From: Arsenicibacter rosenii | GTDB taxonomy: Bacteria > Bacteroidota > Bacteroidia > Cytophagales > Spirosomataceae | Assembly: GCF_001870735.1 (NCBI RefSeq) | Contig: NZ_MORL01000009.1 | Location: 207,700 to 271,699 of the forward strand | Length of the DNA: 64,000 bases | Direction: 5' to 3' | Part shown: positions 7,646 to 15,577 of the stretch, piece by piece | Position numbering within the stretch: position 1 is the stretch's first letter | Layout of the letters: each line of letters starts with the position of its first letter | Notes under the pieces: generated by a model | Told to the model about the DNA's origin: nothing | Seen by the model: the letters and a program-made list of their open reading frames with translations, nothing else | Databases searched by the model: none | Position numbers and translations under genes: made by a program

Positions 7646-8854
7646 TTATCGGGGGAAGGAGATTTTGCCCATCGTGATGGATGGTACTCCCGCCCGCTTT
7701 TTATCGTCACGTTCAAACAAAGTCTGTCCGCCGGCCACAGCCTCATTTGCCAGAACGGCAAACAGGACGGCTTCCTTGGCATCTCCCGAAATGCCGATGT
7801 CGTCGGTCCGGCCAAAAATACAATTCGGCAACAGGTCACGGATCGCGCCCGTCAGCACGGGGTTGTGCATGCCGCCCCCACTCATGTACACATGGTAGGT
7901 CAGCTCAGGCTGAATTACCTGCAACACCGTTTCGGCGATGGTTTCAGCGCTGAAACGGGTCAGCGTCGCCATCAGGTCTTCGGGCGACAGTGAGGTCGTA
8001 CTGCTCCGTTGCTGAGCCTGCCGGACATAATCCAGGCTAAATAATTCAGGGCCTGTGGTTTTCGGGAACGGCTGGTCGAAAAACGAACTTTTCTTGAGTG
8101 CCTTCAGCAATTCGGTATTTACCTTACCGCTGGCTGCCATCCGGCCGTCTTCGTCATACGGCTTATCCGAAAACCGCCGTGCGAAAGCATCCAGCAGGGT
8201 ATTGCCCGGGCCGGTGTCGGTTGTAAAGACTTCCGTTGCATCCTGCGTAGCGGGCAGGTACGTAAAGTTGGCAATACCGCCCATGTTCAGCAAAATCCGG
8301 TTTTCGGCAGGCTCCGAGAACACAAAGTAATCCCCATATACCGCCAGGGGAGCTCCCTCGCCACCCATGGCCGTGTGTTTCTGCCGGAAATCACTGAGCG
8401 TAATGATACCGGTTGTTACGGCTACATGGTCGCCATCGCCGATTTGCAGCGTGGCATTCGGAAACTTATCCTGTTGGTGCAGGGCCTTCGGTGCATGAAA
8501 AACCGTCTGACCATGACTGGCAATCAGGTCAATCCGGTCGGGCGAAATGTTCCAGCGCTCCAGGCAGTTCAGCACCATCTGTCCATGCAGCCGGCCGATC
8601 CACGGGTTCAGCAAACAAAGATGCTGGAAATCGATTTCCTTTTTAGCAAAAACCTTACGGATTTCTGCCTTGATGTCGTCCGTATACGGGATCGTATCAA
8701 AATGGGTTACCTCAACCTCCGTTTCAGGACCGCTGCCCTGAATCCGGCACAAGGCAATATCCAGCCCGTCGAGCGATGTGCCCGACATCAGGCCAATGAT
8801 CCGGCGCTCACTGCGACCGGCTATTTCATATAATCGTTGAACTTGCTTATTCAT
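7646..8854 (-). CDS. anmK: Anhydro-N-acetylmuramic acid kinase
   Basis: A murein-recycling enzyme that converts 1,6-anhydro-MurNAc and ATP to MurNAc-6-phosphate. Seen: N-terminal GLMSGTSLDGLD, the AnmK signature and ATP-binding loop; ASHGQTVFHAP; LQIGDGDHVA; LNMGGIANFTYLP; DTGPGNTLLDAF; and the C-terminal MSGGGMHNPVL. The 402-residue length matches the family. ATG 8854 is preceded at 8877-8884 by a -7 box on the same strand. The downstream gene is lhgO, an unrelated metabolic function sharing the transcript. No murQ or transporter for anhydromuropeptides is visible in the window. Confidence 0.96.
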   Translation of the reverse strand: MNKQVQRLYEIAGRSERRIIGLMSGTSLDGLDIALCRIQGSGPETEVEVTHFDTIPYTDDIKAEIRKVFAKKEIDFQHLCLLNPWIGRLHGQMVLNCLERWNISPDRIDLIASHGQTVFHAPKALHQQDKFPNATLQIGDGDHVAVTTGIITLSDFRQKHTAMGGEGAPLAVYGDYFVFSEPAENRILLNMGGIANFTYLPATQDATEVFTTDTGPGNTLLDAFARRFSDKPYDEDGRMAASGKVNTELLKALKKSSFFDQPFPKTTGPELFSLDYVRQAQQRSSTTSLSPEDLMATLTRFSAETIAETVLQVIQPELTYHVYMSGGGMHNPVLTGAIRDLLPNCIFGRTDDIGISGDAKEAVLFAVLANEAVAGGQTLFERDDKKRAGVPSITMGKISFPR

Positions 8855-8876
8855 GCTCCCAGGTGCGTGTAAATGG

Positions 8877-8884
8877 CAAATTTA
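8877..8884 (-). promoter_or_regulatory. Candidate -7 box for anmK-lhgO
   Basis: On the minus strand this reads TAAATTTG, a full match to TAnnTTTG, 23 bp upstream of the anmK ATG. It lies in the 59-bp gap to the divergent kinase gene. No good -33 TTG was seen. Confidence 0.4.
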
Positions 8885-8913
8885 GCTAATTTAACCTGGT
8901 TAATGACGAAAAC

Positions 8914-9795
8914 ATGTTTTGGGGAAACGAACAGTTCGACTTTTTTGAACATATTCTTTTTAAGGCACTCGGCCAGCCGGTCGATGTCATTGACACACAG
9001 TTTCTCTCGGGCGGAGACATCAATACGGCGGCCCGGATCTTTTCGTCGGAAGGGATGTTTTTCGTTAAATGGAATCATGCGGAAGAGCCGGATCTTTTCG
9101 AGTGCGAGGTACAGGGGCTCGAAGCCCTCCGCCAGACCGGCACCCTGACCATCCCGCGGGTGATCGATGTCGGCCAACACCTGGACAAGTCGTACCTGAT
9201 TCTGGAATACATCGATTCGGCCCTTGGTAAGCCAACCTACTGGCCGGAGCTTGGCCGGCAACTGGCCCGTATTCATGCGCATACGCAGCCGGTCTTCGGC
9301 TTTTTGCAGGATAACTACATCGGTACGCTTATCCAGAACAATACGCCGATGGACAACGGCATTGACTTTTTCTTTGAACGCCGGTTGCTGCCTATGGCTG
9401 GTCTGGCCATGTATAACCAGTTGCTGAGCAAGCCGATGTACGACCGTTTTTTCCGGCTGAAAGACCTGCTGCCTGATATACTCCCGGACGAACGGCCGGC
9501 ACTGATTCACGGTGATTTATGGTCCGGCAATGTTATGATTGATGCCGAAGGCCATCCCGCCCTGATCGATCCGGCCGTTTTTTACGGGCTCAGGGAGGCC
9601 GAAATAGCCTTTACAAAACTGTTTGGCGGCTTCGACGAGCGGTTTTATGCCAGCTATCAGGAAATGTTCCCGCTCGCCGGTGGCTTCGATGAACGCGTCC
9701 CGGTCTACAATCTGTACCCGTTGCTGGTACATCTGAATCTCTTCGGAACCGGCTACCTGAGCGGCGTCGAAAAAGTACTGAAGCGGTTTACTTGA
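8914..9795 (+). CDS. Fructosamine/ketosamine kinase family protein
   Basis: A 293-residue cytosolic kinase of the fructosamine-kinase branch of the APH-like fold. Seen: the N-terminal GGDINTAARI loop; FVKWN with the ATP-binding lysine; YLILEYID hinge; and the catalytic/Mg2+ part IHGDLWSGNVM followed by ALIDPAVFYGLREAEIA, where HGD.W.GN and DPA are family signatures. Such enzymes phosphorylate sugar adducts on amines (ribulosamines, fructosamines), aiding deglycation. The substrate is not proven by sequence. It is divergent from anmK and followed closely by an SDR gene whose likely start lies 47 bp after its stop. Confidence 0.9.
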   Translation: MFWGNEQFDFFEHILFKALGQPVDVIDTQFLSGGDINTAARIFSSEGMFFVKWNHAEEPDLFECEVQGLEALRQTGTLTIPRVIDVGQHLDKSYLILEYIDSALGKPTYWPELGRQLARIHAHTQPVFGFLQDNYIGTLIQNNTPMDNGIDFFFERRLLPMAGLAMYNQLLSKPMYDRFFRLKDLLPDILPDERPALIHGDLWSGNVMIDAEGHPALIDPAVFYGLREAEIAFTKLFGGFDERFYASYQEMFPLAGGFDERVPVYNLYPLLVHLNLFGTGYLSGVEKVLKRFT

Positions 9796-9821
9796 TTTCC
9801 GTAGTGCTTTCCGGTATTTTG
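9792..9821 (+). promoter_or_regulatory. Candidate promoter for SDR gene at 9843
   Basis: TTG (9792-9794), 20 bp, then TATTTTG (9815-9821), a one-base-shorter form of TAnnTTTG. The ATG at 9843 follows after 21 bp. It overlaps the end of the kinase gene, so the SDR may have its own transcript. Confidence 0.3.
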
Positions 9822-9842
9822 CCCTTACTAATCCCGAACCTC

Positions 9843-10601
9843 ATGTTTGATTTTACGCATCAGGTAGCGCTCGTCACCGGCTCCGGCTCGGGGATCGGCC
9901 GCGCTACCGCACGGGCTTTTGCAGAGGCCGGTGCCCAGGTTATTGTTTCTGACATTAATGAAGAAAGCGGACAGGAAACCTGTCGTCTCATCGCCGGTCA
10001 GGGCGGCAAAGCACATTTTATCGCCTGCGATGTCAGCCAGCCCGAAGAGATTACGGCCCTGATTGACCAGACAGTGGCGCACTATGGCCAGCTGGATATC
10101 GCCGTAAACAACGCCGGTATCGGCGGAAAGTTTGCCCGGTTAACCGAGCAGTCGGCCGCTGATTGGGACCAGATGATTGCCGTTAACCTCAGCAGTGTGT
10201 TTTATTGTCTGCAGGCCGAAATCCGGCAGATGCTGACGCAGGGCTCCGGCAAAATCGTCAACGTGGCCTCGATTGCGGGCGTCCGGGGGCTACCGAAAAG
10301 TGCGCCCTATACGGCGACCAAACACGCGGTCATTGGCCTGACCAAAGCCGCCGCCGCTGAGTACGTGCGGCAGAATATCCGCGTCAACGCAATTTGCCCG
10401 GTATATACCCGGTCGGCTATGGTCGACGGCTTACTGTCGGTTGCCCCGGGTATGGAGGAGAAACTGTTGCAGTTGATTCCGATGGGGCGGTTCGGGCAAC
10501 CGGAAGAAATCGCTCAGGCCATTCTCTGGCTTTGCTCCGACGCCAACGCCTTCTGTACCGGACAGGCCATTCAGCTCGATGGGGGCATGACGGCCATGTG
10601 A
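9843..10601 (+). CDS. SDR family NAD(P)-dependent oxidoreductase
   Basis: A classical short-chain dehydrogenase of 252 residues. Seen: cofactor motif TGSGSGIG near residue 12; acidic Asp in VIVSDINEE at the end of beta-2, favouring NAD(H) over NADP(H); CDVSQPEE; NNAGIGG; catalytic Ser in NVASIAG; the YxxxK pair in YTATKHAV; and the C-terminal FCTGQAIQLDGGMTAM typical of SDRs that form tetramers. The start is ATG 9843; an in-frame TTG at 9792 would add a hydrophobic extension that overlaps the preceding gene. The substrate is unknown. Confidence 0.92.
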   Translation: MFDFTHQVALVTGSGSGIGRATARAFAEAGAQVIVSDINEESGQETCRLIAGQGGKAHFIACDVSQPEEITALIDQTVAHYGQLDIAVNNAGIGGKFARLTEQSAADWDQMIAVNLSSVFYCLQAEIRQMLTQGSGKIVNVASIAGVRGLPKSAPYTATKHAVIGLTKAAAAEYVRQNIRVNAICPVYTRSAMVDGLLSVAPGMEEKLLQLIPMGRFGQPEEIAQAILWLCSDANAFCTGQAIQLDGGMTAM

Positions 10602-10611
10602 TGAAAAACTG

Positions 10612-10638
10612 TAGAGACAAGGCAGTGCCTTGTCTCTA
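10612..10638. terminator. Perfect 12-bp-arm palindrome between convergent genes
   Basis: TAGAGACAAGGC, loop AGT, GCCTTGTCTCTA, located 11 bp after the SDR stop and 12 bp before the stop of the convergent peptidase. A strong stem on either strand could end transcription both ways. It also has the look of a dispersed REP palindrome. Confidence 0.6.
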
Positions 10639-10649
10639 AAATCATAATC

Positions 10650-12014
10650 TTACCGCAGGTTCGGTACGGGAATGACCGGCAGGCTTTCGTTGCCGTCTTC
10701 GCTCACCGACTGTACGGCGAAATAATAATTGTCTTTCGAGTACTGAAGCGTCATCCCCAGTTTAGTCGTAAAGAATTTCTTCTGCCAGAACGGCCAGTGC
10801 GTTTCCCGCATCAGCACATAATAGCCTTTCACCTTACCGGTTTTGGGTGCCTGCCAGTATAAAGCCGTCGAATTGGTCAGATTCCGGACATCGACCGTTA
10901 CGTTCTGAGGCACCATCGGCGCTTTGGCAAGGTTAGCCAGTGCGGCGGCATTGATCCCGGTATTTTTCCGCAGGTAGTCAAAGTCCATAAATTTGGCATA
11001 GTCGCCGTATTCAATGCCGTTTTCCGTACGCAGGTCCTGATGCTGGTGTTCGTAGTTTTCGTTCATTTCGGTGATCCGGACAGCCGCAAAACCACGCTGA
11101 ACAAACGGCGTATGGTCTCCTCCGCGCAGGTAACGGTCGTTCCGGTATACCATCACGACCTCCAGATTATCCACATACCGCTCTCCGACTTCTTTCAGGT
11201 AGCGGGCCAGGGTACGCGCCTTGCCGTCGTTTTCGGTACCATATTGCCGGATGTTGGCGGCTTTGTCGGCGGTCTGATACGCCGGTAATCCTTCGCTGAA
11301 GACACGGACGCGGGTATTGTCGATCACCTTATCTTCGCCCGGCGACACACTTTTGTTATTGGAGCCGACAATGTCATTATTCAGCAGGGCTTCGAGGTTC
11401 CACTTTTCCTGTACCGCCCGTTCGGCCAGATGTTCGGCACCCAGCAGCCCCTGCTCTTCGCCACTGACGACAGCAAAGACGATGGTTGCCGGAAACGGGT
11501 GCTTGCTCATAACCCGGCACAGTTCAATGACCGCCGCCGTTCCCGAGCCATCATCGTTGGCACCGGGTGCGTTGCTTTCGCGGTTCATGACGTTGGTGAC
11601 CCGGCTGTCGATGTGTCCCTGCACAATAAATACGCGGTCGTCGTTCGGGTCGGTCCCTTTAAGCGTCGCAATAACATTGCCGATTTCGTAGTCTTTATCA
11701 ACGCGGCGGCCGTCGGCTTTCAGCGTCCAGGCATCGATGGTAGCGGTCATACGGCCACCCGATTGCTTTGCGTACTGATTAAATTTACCCAGCACCCAGC
11801 GACGCGAAGCCGGCAGCCCCCGTTTGTTGTCCGTCGATGCACTCAACGTATGACGGGTACCGAAACTCACCAGCCCGTCAATGTGGGCCCGCAGGCTATC
11901 CACCGACAGCTCGCTGACGATCTGACTGATTTGCGGATCACGGTTGACGATGGTTTGGGCGGAAAGGCAAAAAGGCGTAGCCAGTAAGCAGGAAAGTAGT
12001 AGTCGTTTCTGCAT
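10650..12014 (-). CDS. Secreted M28 family metallopeptidase
   Basis: A 454-residue zinc aminopeptidase-type protein, exported by an N-terminal signal peptide (MQKRLLLSCLLATPFCLSAQ). Metal-site motifs in order: VQGHIDSR (His and Asp region), PGANDDGSGTAAVIEL (bridging Asp), SGEEQGLLGAE (catalytic Glu pair), LNNDIVGS (Asp) and GGDHTPFVQRG (His). The region from about residue 365 (VPQNVTVDVRNLTNSTALYW) looks like a fibronectin-III-type beta-sandwich, a common C-terminal appendage. It probably trims peptides in the periplasm or outside the cell. It is convergent with the SDR and divergent from the next lipoprotein gene. Confidence 0.92.
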   Translation of the reverse strand: MQKRLLLSCLLATPFCLSAQTIVNRDPQISQIVSELSVDSLRAHIDGLVSFGTRHTLSASTDNKRGLPASRRWVLGKFNQYAKQSGGRMTATIDAWTLKADGRRVDKDYEIGNVIATLKGTDPNDDRVFIVQGHIDSRVTNVMNRESNAPGANDDGSGTAAVIELCRVMSKHPFPATIVFAVVSGEEQGLLGAEHLAERAVQEKWNLEALLNNDIVGSNNKSVSPGEDKVIDNTRVRVFSEGLPAYQTADKAANIRQYGTENDGKARTLARYLKEVGERYVDNLEVVMVYRNDRYLRGGDHTPFVQRGFAAVRITEMNENYEHQHQDLRTENGIEYGDYAKFMDFDYLRKNTGINAAALANLAKAPMVPQNVTVDVRNLTNSTALYWQAPKTGKVKGYYVLMRETHWPFWQKKFFTTKLGMTLQYSKDNYYFAVQSVSEDGNESLPVIPVPNLR

Positions 12015-12187
12015 GAATTTGTTGATTGTGCCAACGAAAATAACAAAATGTCTCTTTTCCCCGCCGATTTTAGATGTACTCCCAAATTAAGTAGATAAAC
12101 TTACCGTTACCATCTATGGAGACATCGTTTGTCAGACCGTTTCCTGCCGTACCTTCGTACCGCAAAGACCAGCGTTAACTACTCCCC

Positions 12188-13042
12188 ATGAAACAACAAA
12201 TTCTGTATGCCTGCCTGCTTATAGCCGTGTTAGGTGCCTGCCAGTCTAAAAAACAGGAGGACAAAACGGCGCAGGTAATCAATCAGGCGATTCCCTATGA
12301 TCTCTCAAAACCCGATCAGCGCGACGACCTGCCGCGTGACCTGCGGGAGATTTCCGGCCTCAGCTATTTTAAACCTGGTATGCTGGCGTGTATTCAGGAT
12401 GAGCTGGCGGTTGTGTTTCTGTATGATCTGAAAAAGAAAAAGGTAGCTGAAGAGGTCGTTTTCGGGTCAAAAGGAGATTACGAAGGCGTTGAATATGTCA
12501 ATGAGGAGTTATTTGCCTTACGCAGTGACGGGGAGATTTATCATTTTCCGGCCCAGTCGATGGGGTCGAAATACGTGGCCCATATCAAAGTCGGCTTACC
12601 CGGCAAAAATGACGTTGAAGGGTTAGGCTACGATCCGAAACTGAACGCCCTGCTGTTGGCGGTAAAAGACGGCAAAGGCAGCGACAAGCCCATTTATTAC
12701 TACGATCTCAAACACGGTACGCTCTTTCAGGGACCGGTTATCAAGCAGGATGAGTTGAAGGCGTTTGAAAAAGCAACGAATACAGAAGGGGCGAAAGAAC
12801 ACGCCGATCATGAGGTAAAGCCGGCGGGTATTGCCGTTCACCCGAAATCGGGCGATTATTATGTCGTGGCCTCCAACGGCCACCGGTTACTGGTCCTGAA
12901 CCGGAAAGGAAAGATGCTGTCATCGGTACCGCTGGACCCCGGGCTCTTCAAACAGCCGGAGGGCATTTGTTTCGCACCCGACGGCACATTATACATTGCC
13001 AGTGAAGGCGGCTATTTACTGACATTCAATATGATACCGTGA
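12188..13042 (+). CDS. SdiA-regulated family lipoprotein (beta-propeller-like)
   Basis: A 284-residue exported lipoprotein: the signal peptide ends LLIAVLGACQS with the lipobox Cys. The body matches the SdiA-regulated (PF06977) type: LPRDLREISGLSYF, GSKGDYEGVEYV, FALRSDGEIYHF, KNDVEGLGYD, KPAGIAVHPKSGDYYVVAS and LFKQPEGICFAPDGTLYIASEGG, repeats expected of a propeller. The biochemical role of the family is not established; some members are treated as phytase-like or esterase-like. A TACCTTCG sequence at 12150-12157, one base off the -7 consensus, sits about 30 bp upstream of ATG 12188. Confidence 0.82.
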   Translation: MKQQILYACLLIAVLGACQSKKQEDKTAQVINQAIPYDLSKPDQRDDLPRDLREISGLSYFKPGMLACIQDELAVVFLYDLKKKKVAEEVVFGSKGDYEGVEYVNEELFALRSDGEIYHFPAQSMGSKYVAHIKVGLPGKNDVEGLGYDPKLNALLLAVKDGKGSDKPIYYYDLKHGTLFQGPVIKQDELKAFEKATNTEGAKEHADHEVKPAGIAVHPKSGDYYVVASNGHRLLVLNRKGKMLSSVPLDPGLFKQPEGICFAPDGTLYIASEGGYLLTFNMIP

Positions 13043-13078
13043 CATCAAACCATATCACGGTATCATAAGCGGTTTATC

Positions 13079-13360
13079 CTATTCGCAATCGGCCATTTTT
13101 TCGAGCAGCAGTTTGGCGAATTTTTTCCGGTCTTCCGGATCGGAGTACTTGCCTTCCATATCGGCCTTGATCTTTTTCGCCTCGTCGCGGAGCTTACGTA
13201 CATCATCGGCTGAGGCTTCTCCCGTAACCAGGCCAACGGCGGCTTTCTGGGCTTTACACGTCAGATCGGCTACGTGCTGAGCATCCCGCTCAACACTGTC
13301 ACAGGCCGAAAACAATGTGGATAGCGCAATGGCACCAACCCACAATACAGTTTTTTTCAT
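13079..13360 (-). CDS. Small lipoprotein of unknown function
   Basis: A 93-residue protein with a signal peptide MKKTVLWVGAIALSTLFSACDS, in which Cys20 is the lipid site. The mature part is strongly helical and charged (RKLRDEAKKIKADMEGKYSDPEDRKKFAKLLLEKMADCE) with a Cys near each end. Similar small lipoproteins are common in Cytophagales. No function can be given. It is convergent with the SdiA-regulated-type gene and lies downstream of a group of minus-strand genes. Confidence 0.8.
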   Translation of the reverse strand: MKKTVLWVGAIALSTLFSACDSVERDAQHVADLTCKAQKAAVGLVTGEASADDVRKLRDEAKKIKADMEGKYSDPEDRKKFAKLLLEKMADCE

Positions 13361-13393
13361 GCTGTTCAGTTTCCTAAATGTTGACTTTTTGTG

Positions 13394-13924
13394 TTAAAAT
13401 TTTCCCCGTATCCCAACACCCATAACGGGTTGCGAGGTGCCGGGCAGCTGCTGAAGAGATACCCCTACGCGGGCCTCCCTCAAGACGGTATTATACTGTT
13501 TTACCGCTTTGTTTACCTGCGAATTACCGTAGATCGACACCCCTAAGGAAGCCGCAACCGAGCCAATATAAATCGTCCAGTACTCGCGGCTGTTGAAGCG
13601 GACACCCGACCGCTGGGTCAGGAAATAAAGGAACGGCGCAATAGCGATCACCCGGCTTACCGTGGTGGCGAGCCGGAAGTTACGATAATGCCGGTTTACG
13701 GTTGGATGACTCAGCTCATAGAAAGGGATTTCGAGCGAGTTGGGCGATGACAGCCGCTTACCGCCGTAGTAGTATACGCTTCCGAAGGCCGATGAGCCTG
13801 CGGCCCGTTCAATAGGCTGTAAGTGGACCGGAATGGCCTGAGACCGGTAAAAAACGGTGTCGCGCTGTTGTGCATTTACCAGAAAAGGCAGCAGCAAACA
13901 CCAAAGGAGTATACGTTTTCTCAT
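13394..13924 (-). CDS. Exported membrane-associated protein, unknown family
   Basis: A 176-residue protein starting at ATG 13924, with a clear signal peptide (MRKRILLWCLLLPFLVNAQQ). Two hydrophobic stretches follow, TTVSRVIAIAPFLYFL and WTIYIGSVAASLGVSIYG. The C-terminus ends in VGIRGKF, a terminal aromatic seen in outer membrane proteins. Aromatic-rich sections (YELSHPTVNRHYRNFRL) lie between. I do not recognise a domain. The frame is open upstream to 14020, but that part lacks a natural start and would bury the signal peptide. Confidence 0.72.
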   Translation of the reverse strand: MRKRILLWCLLLPFLVNAQQRDTVFYRSQAIPVHLQPIERAAGSSAFGSVYYYGGKRLSSPNSLEIPFYELSHPTVNRHYRNFRLATTVSRVIAIAPFLYFLTQRSGVRFNSREYWTIYIGSVAASLGVSIYGNSQVNKAVKQYNTVLREARVGVSLQQLPGTSQPVMGVGIRGKF

Positions 13925-14020
13925 GAAAGGTCGGGGTAATAGATACAGAGCTGTGTTAAGCCAACGAAGAAAAAAGCGTTTCTGACATACCATGGCCGCT
14001 TTCTTTTTTGGCACCTTCAA

Positions 14021-14362
14021 TCAGGCAATCCGCTGACCATTTTCTACGGGGCGTTCCGTTTGCAGCAGCGTTACGGTCCCGTCGGCAGCCACGGCACCCA
14101 GCACCAGGCATTCACTGAAGAAGTTAGCAATCTGTTTAGGGGGGAAATTCACAACGGCTACAATCTGCTTGCCGATCAGTTGATCCGGCTGATAAAGCGT
14201 TGTGATCTGGGCCGATGACCGGCGAATGCCCCCGGGGCCAAAATCAATCGTCAGCTGGTAGGCCGGTTTGCGGGCTTTAGGAAAGGGCTCTACACCAATA
14301 ATAGTTCCGGTCAGAATTTCGACCTTTTCAAAATCACTCCAGGAAATGGTTTCGGCAGGCAT
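14021..14362 (-). CDS. csaA: tRNA-binding domain protein CsaA
   Basis: A 113-residue stand-alone OB-fold tRNA-binding protein, proposed to act as an export-related chaperone. Seen: SWSDFEKVEILTGTIIGVEPFPKARKPAYQLTIDFG, the first half of the CsaA fold, then SSAQITTLYQPDQLIGKQIVAVVNFPPKQIANFFSECLVLGA, where the NFPPKQI segment is diagnostic of CsaA and of the related MetG/PheT C-terminal domain. The start is taken at ATG 14362 (MPAETISW), which gives the family length. No methionyl-tRNA synthetase is nearby, so this is the free-standing form. Confidence 0.92.
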   Translation of the reverse strand: MPAETISWSDFEKVEILTGTIIGVEPFPKARKPAYQLTIDFGPGGIRRSSAQITTLYQPDQLIGKQIVAVVNFPPKQIANFFSECLVLGAVAADGTVTLLQTERPVENGQRIA

Positions 14363-14491
14363 ACGGAAGGTATTAAATGAATAATGGACAATGTACAATG
14401 AATAATGCGGCTCCGCAAGCCCCCATTTTCAGTATACATTGCCCATTTCCAGATATCAAGCTTTCAGCATCCAGTATCCATGATCCGGTAT

Positions 14492-15577
14492 CTACTTAAA
14501 GAATACGCCCGCCGGTGAAATCTCGGCTTTGACCGAATCAATAAGTGCACCGGTTGACTGGTAACGCAGCACATAACCCGCCTGCCCGAATGATGGCACG
14601 GCTGTTCCGTACAGATTACCCGTTTGTGGATCCACGTTCAGGCTGGAGAAATAACGGTTTACAATAGGCTTTGTGGTCGAAATCGTGGCATCACTGATGC
14701 CGAAGCTGTACACTTCCCCTTTTGAGTTATAGTTGGCGTCGTAGTACGAACGCACGAAATAGATTGTCCGTTTGTCGGGGCTGATACCGACCGCCGACGG
14801 CGTTTTGGTGGCGTCAGAGCCGGCCGCAATCCGGGCTTCGATGGCTTTGGTCTGCGTATTCATCCGGATCATTTCTGAACCTGACGAAATCCAGAGGCGG
14901 CTGTTAGCATCGACCGCAAACGGACGGGGATTGGTTCCTACCGTCAGTTTCTGCGTTACTTCGTCCTTGGTTATATCAATGACAGCCAGCAGTTTATCGC
15001 CGTTATACCGGCTACCCAGGAAGACTTCATTACCAGCCAGTACCATCCACTCATTGGCACGAATGCCCGGAATCTTTTTCGTGACTTTATTTGACCCCAG
15101 ATCAACCACCGCAATATAGCCCGGTTCTTTGTAGAAAGTTCCGGCGCTGAAATCGCCCGAAACATCCCAGCAGCTGATATAGGCTTTATTGGCGGCCACG
15201 CGGATAACCTGCCGCGGGTTTTCGATATCCGGTGTTTTCAGGGTGGCAATTGACTTAAAGGTGCTGGCATCGACGATCTCCACCTGATCGAGACCGGCCG
15301 TACTGTTGTCGACCAGAATCAGCCCTTTTCCATCAACCTCGGTATAGCCGCTGACGCCCCCTTTCAGCGAACGCGTATTTACCTGATTAAAAATGTCATA
15401 TTTCGCTGCCGTTGAGGTCCGGGATAAATAGGAAATAGTCCCGTTGTTTTGTGAGAAATTCCCCTCGTTCAGAATCAGGATACCCGACTCATACGGGGTA
15501 GGCTCCGGATCTTTGGTCTGACACGACGCCAACAGGCCAGCTAATCCGGCCAGTAACAGGAATTTAGAGTTTTGCAT
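14492..15577 (-). CDS. DUF5074/YncE-like beta-propeller lipoprotein
   Basis: A 361-residue lipoprotein (signal peptide to LLASCQT, lipobox Cys19). Repeated blade-like segments follow: SGILILNEGNFSQNNGTISYL, DQVEIVDASTFKSIATL, YIAVVDLGSNKVTKKIPG, DKLLAVIDITKDEVTQKL and NRYFSSLNVDPQTGNLYGTAV. This type is regularly encoded beside BtuB-like receptors in Bacteroidota. Here its start overlaps the receptor's stop by 14 bp, so the two are translationally linked and share the cobalamin riboswitch. A surface role in corrinoid capture is a reasonable inference; direct binding is not shown by sequence. Confidence 0.86.
   Translation of the reverse strand: MQNSKFLLLAGLAGLLASCQTKDPEPTPYESGILILNEGNFSQNNGTISYLSRTSTAAKYDIFNQVNTRSLKGGVSGYTEVDGKGLILVDNSTAGLDQVEIVDASTFKSIATLKTPDIENPRQVIRVAANKAYISCWDVSGDFSAGTFYKEPGYIAVVDLGSNKVTKKIPGIRANEWMVLAGNEVFLGSRYNGDKLLAVIDITKDEVTQKLTVGTNPRPFAVDANSRLWISSGSEMIRMNTQTKAIEARIAAGSDATKTPSAVGISPDKRTIYFVRSYYDANYNSKGEVYSFGISDATISTTKPIVNRYFSSLNVDPQTGNLYGTAVPSFGQAGYVLRYQSTGALIDSVKAEISPAGVFFK

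Noticed and set aside
7642..7839. 66-residue N-terminal extension of LhgO
   Set aside because: It overlaps anmK in another frame, and the flavin-binding motif starts right after ATG 7641 as in the family.
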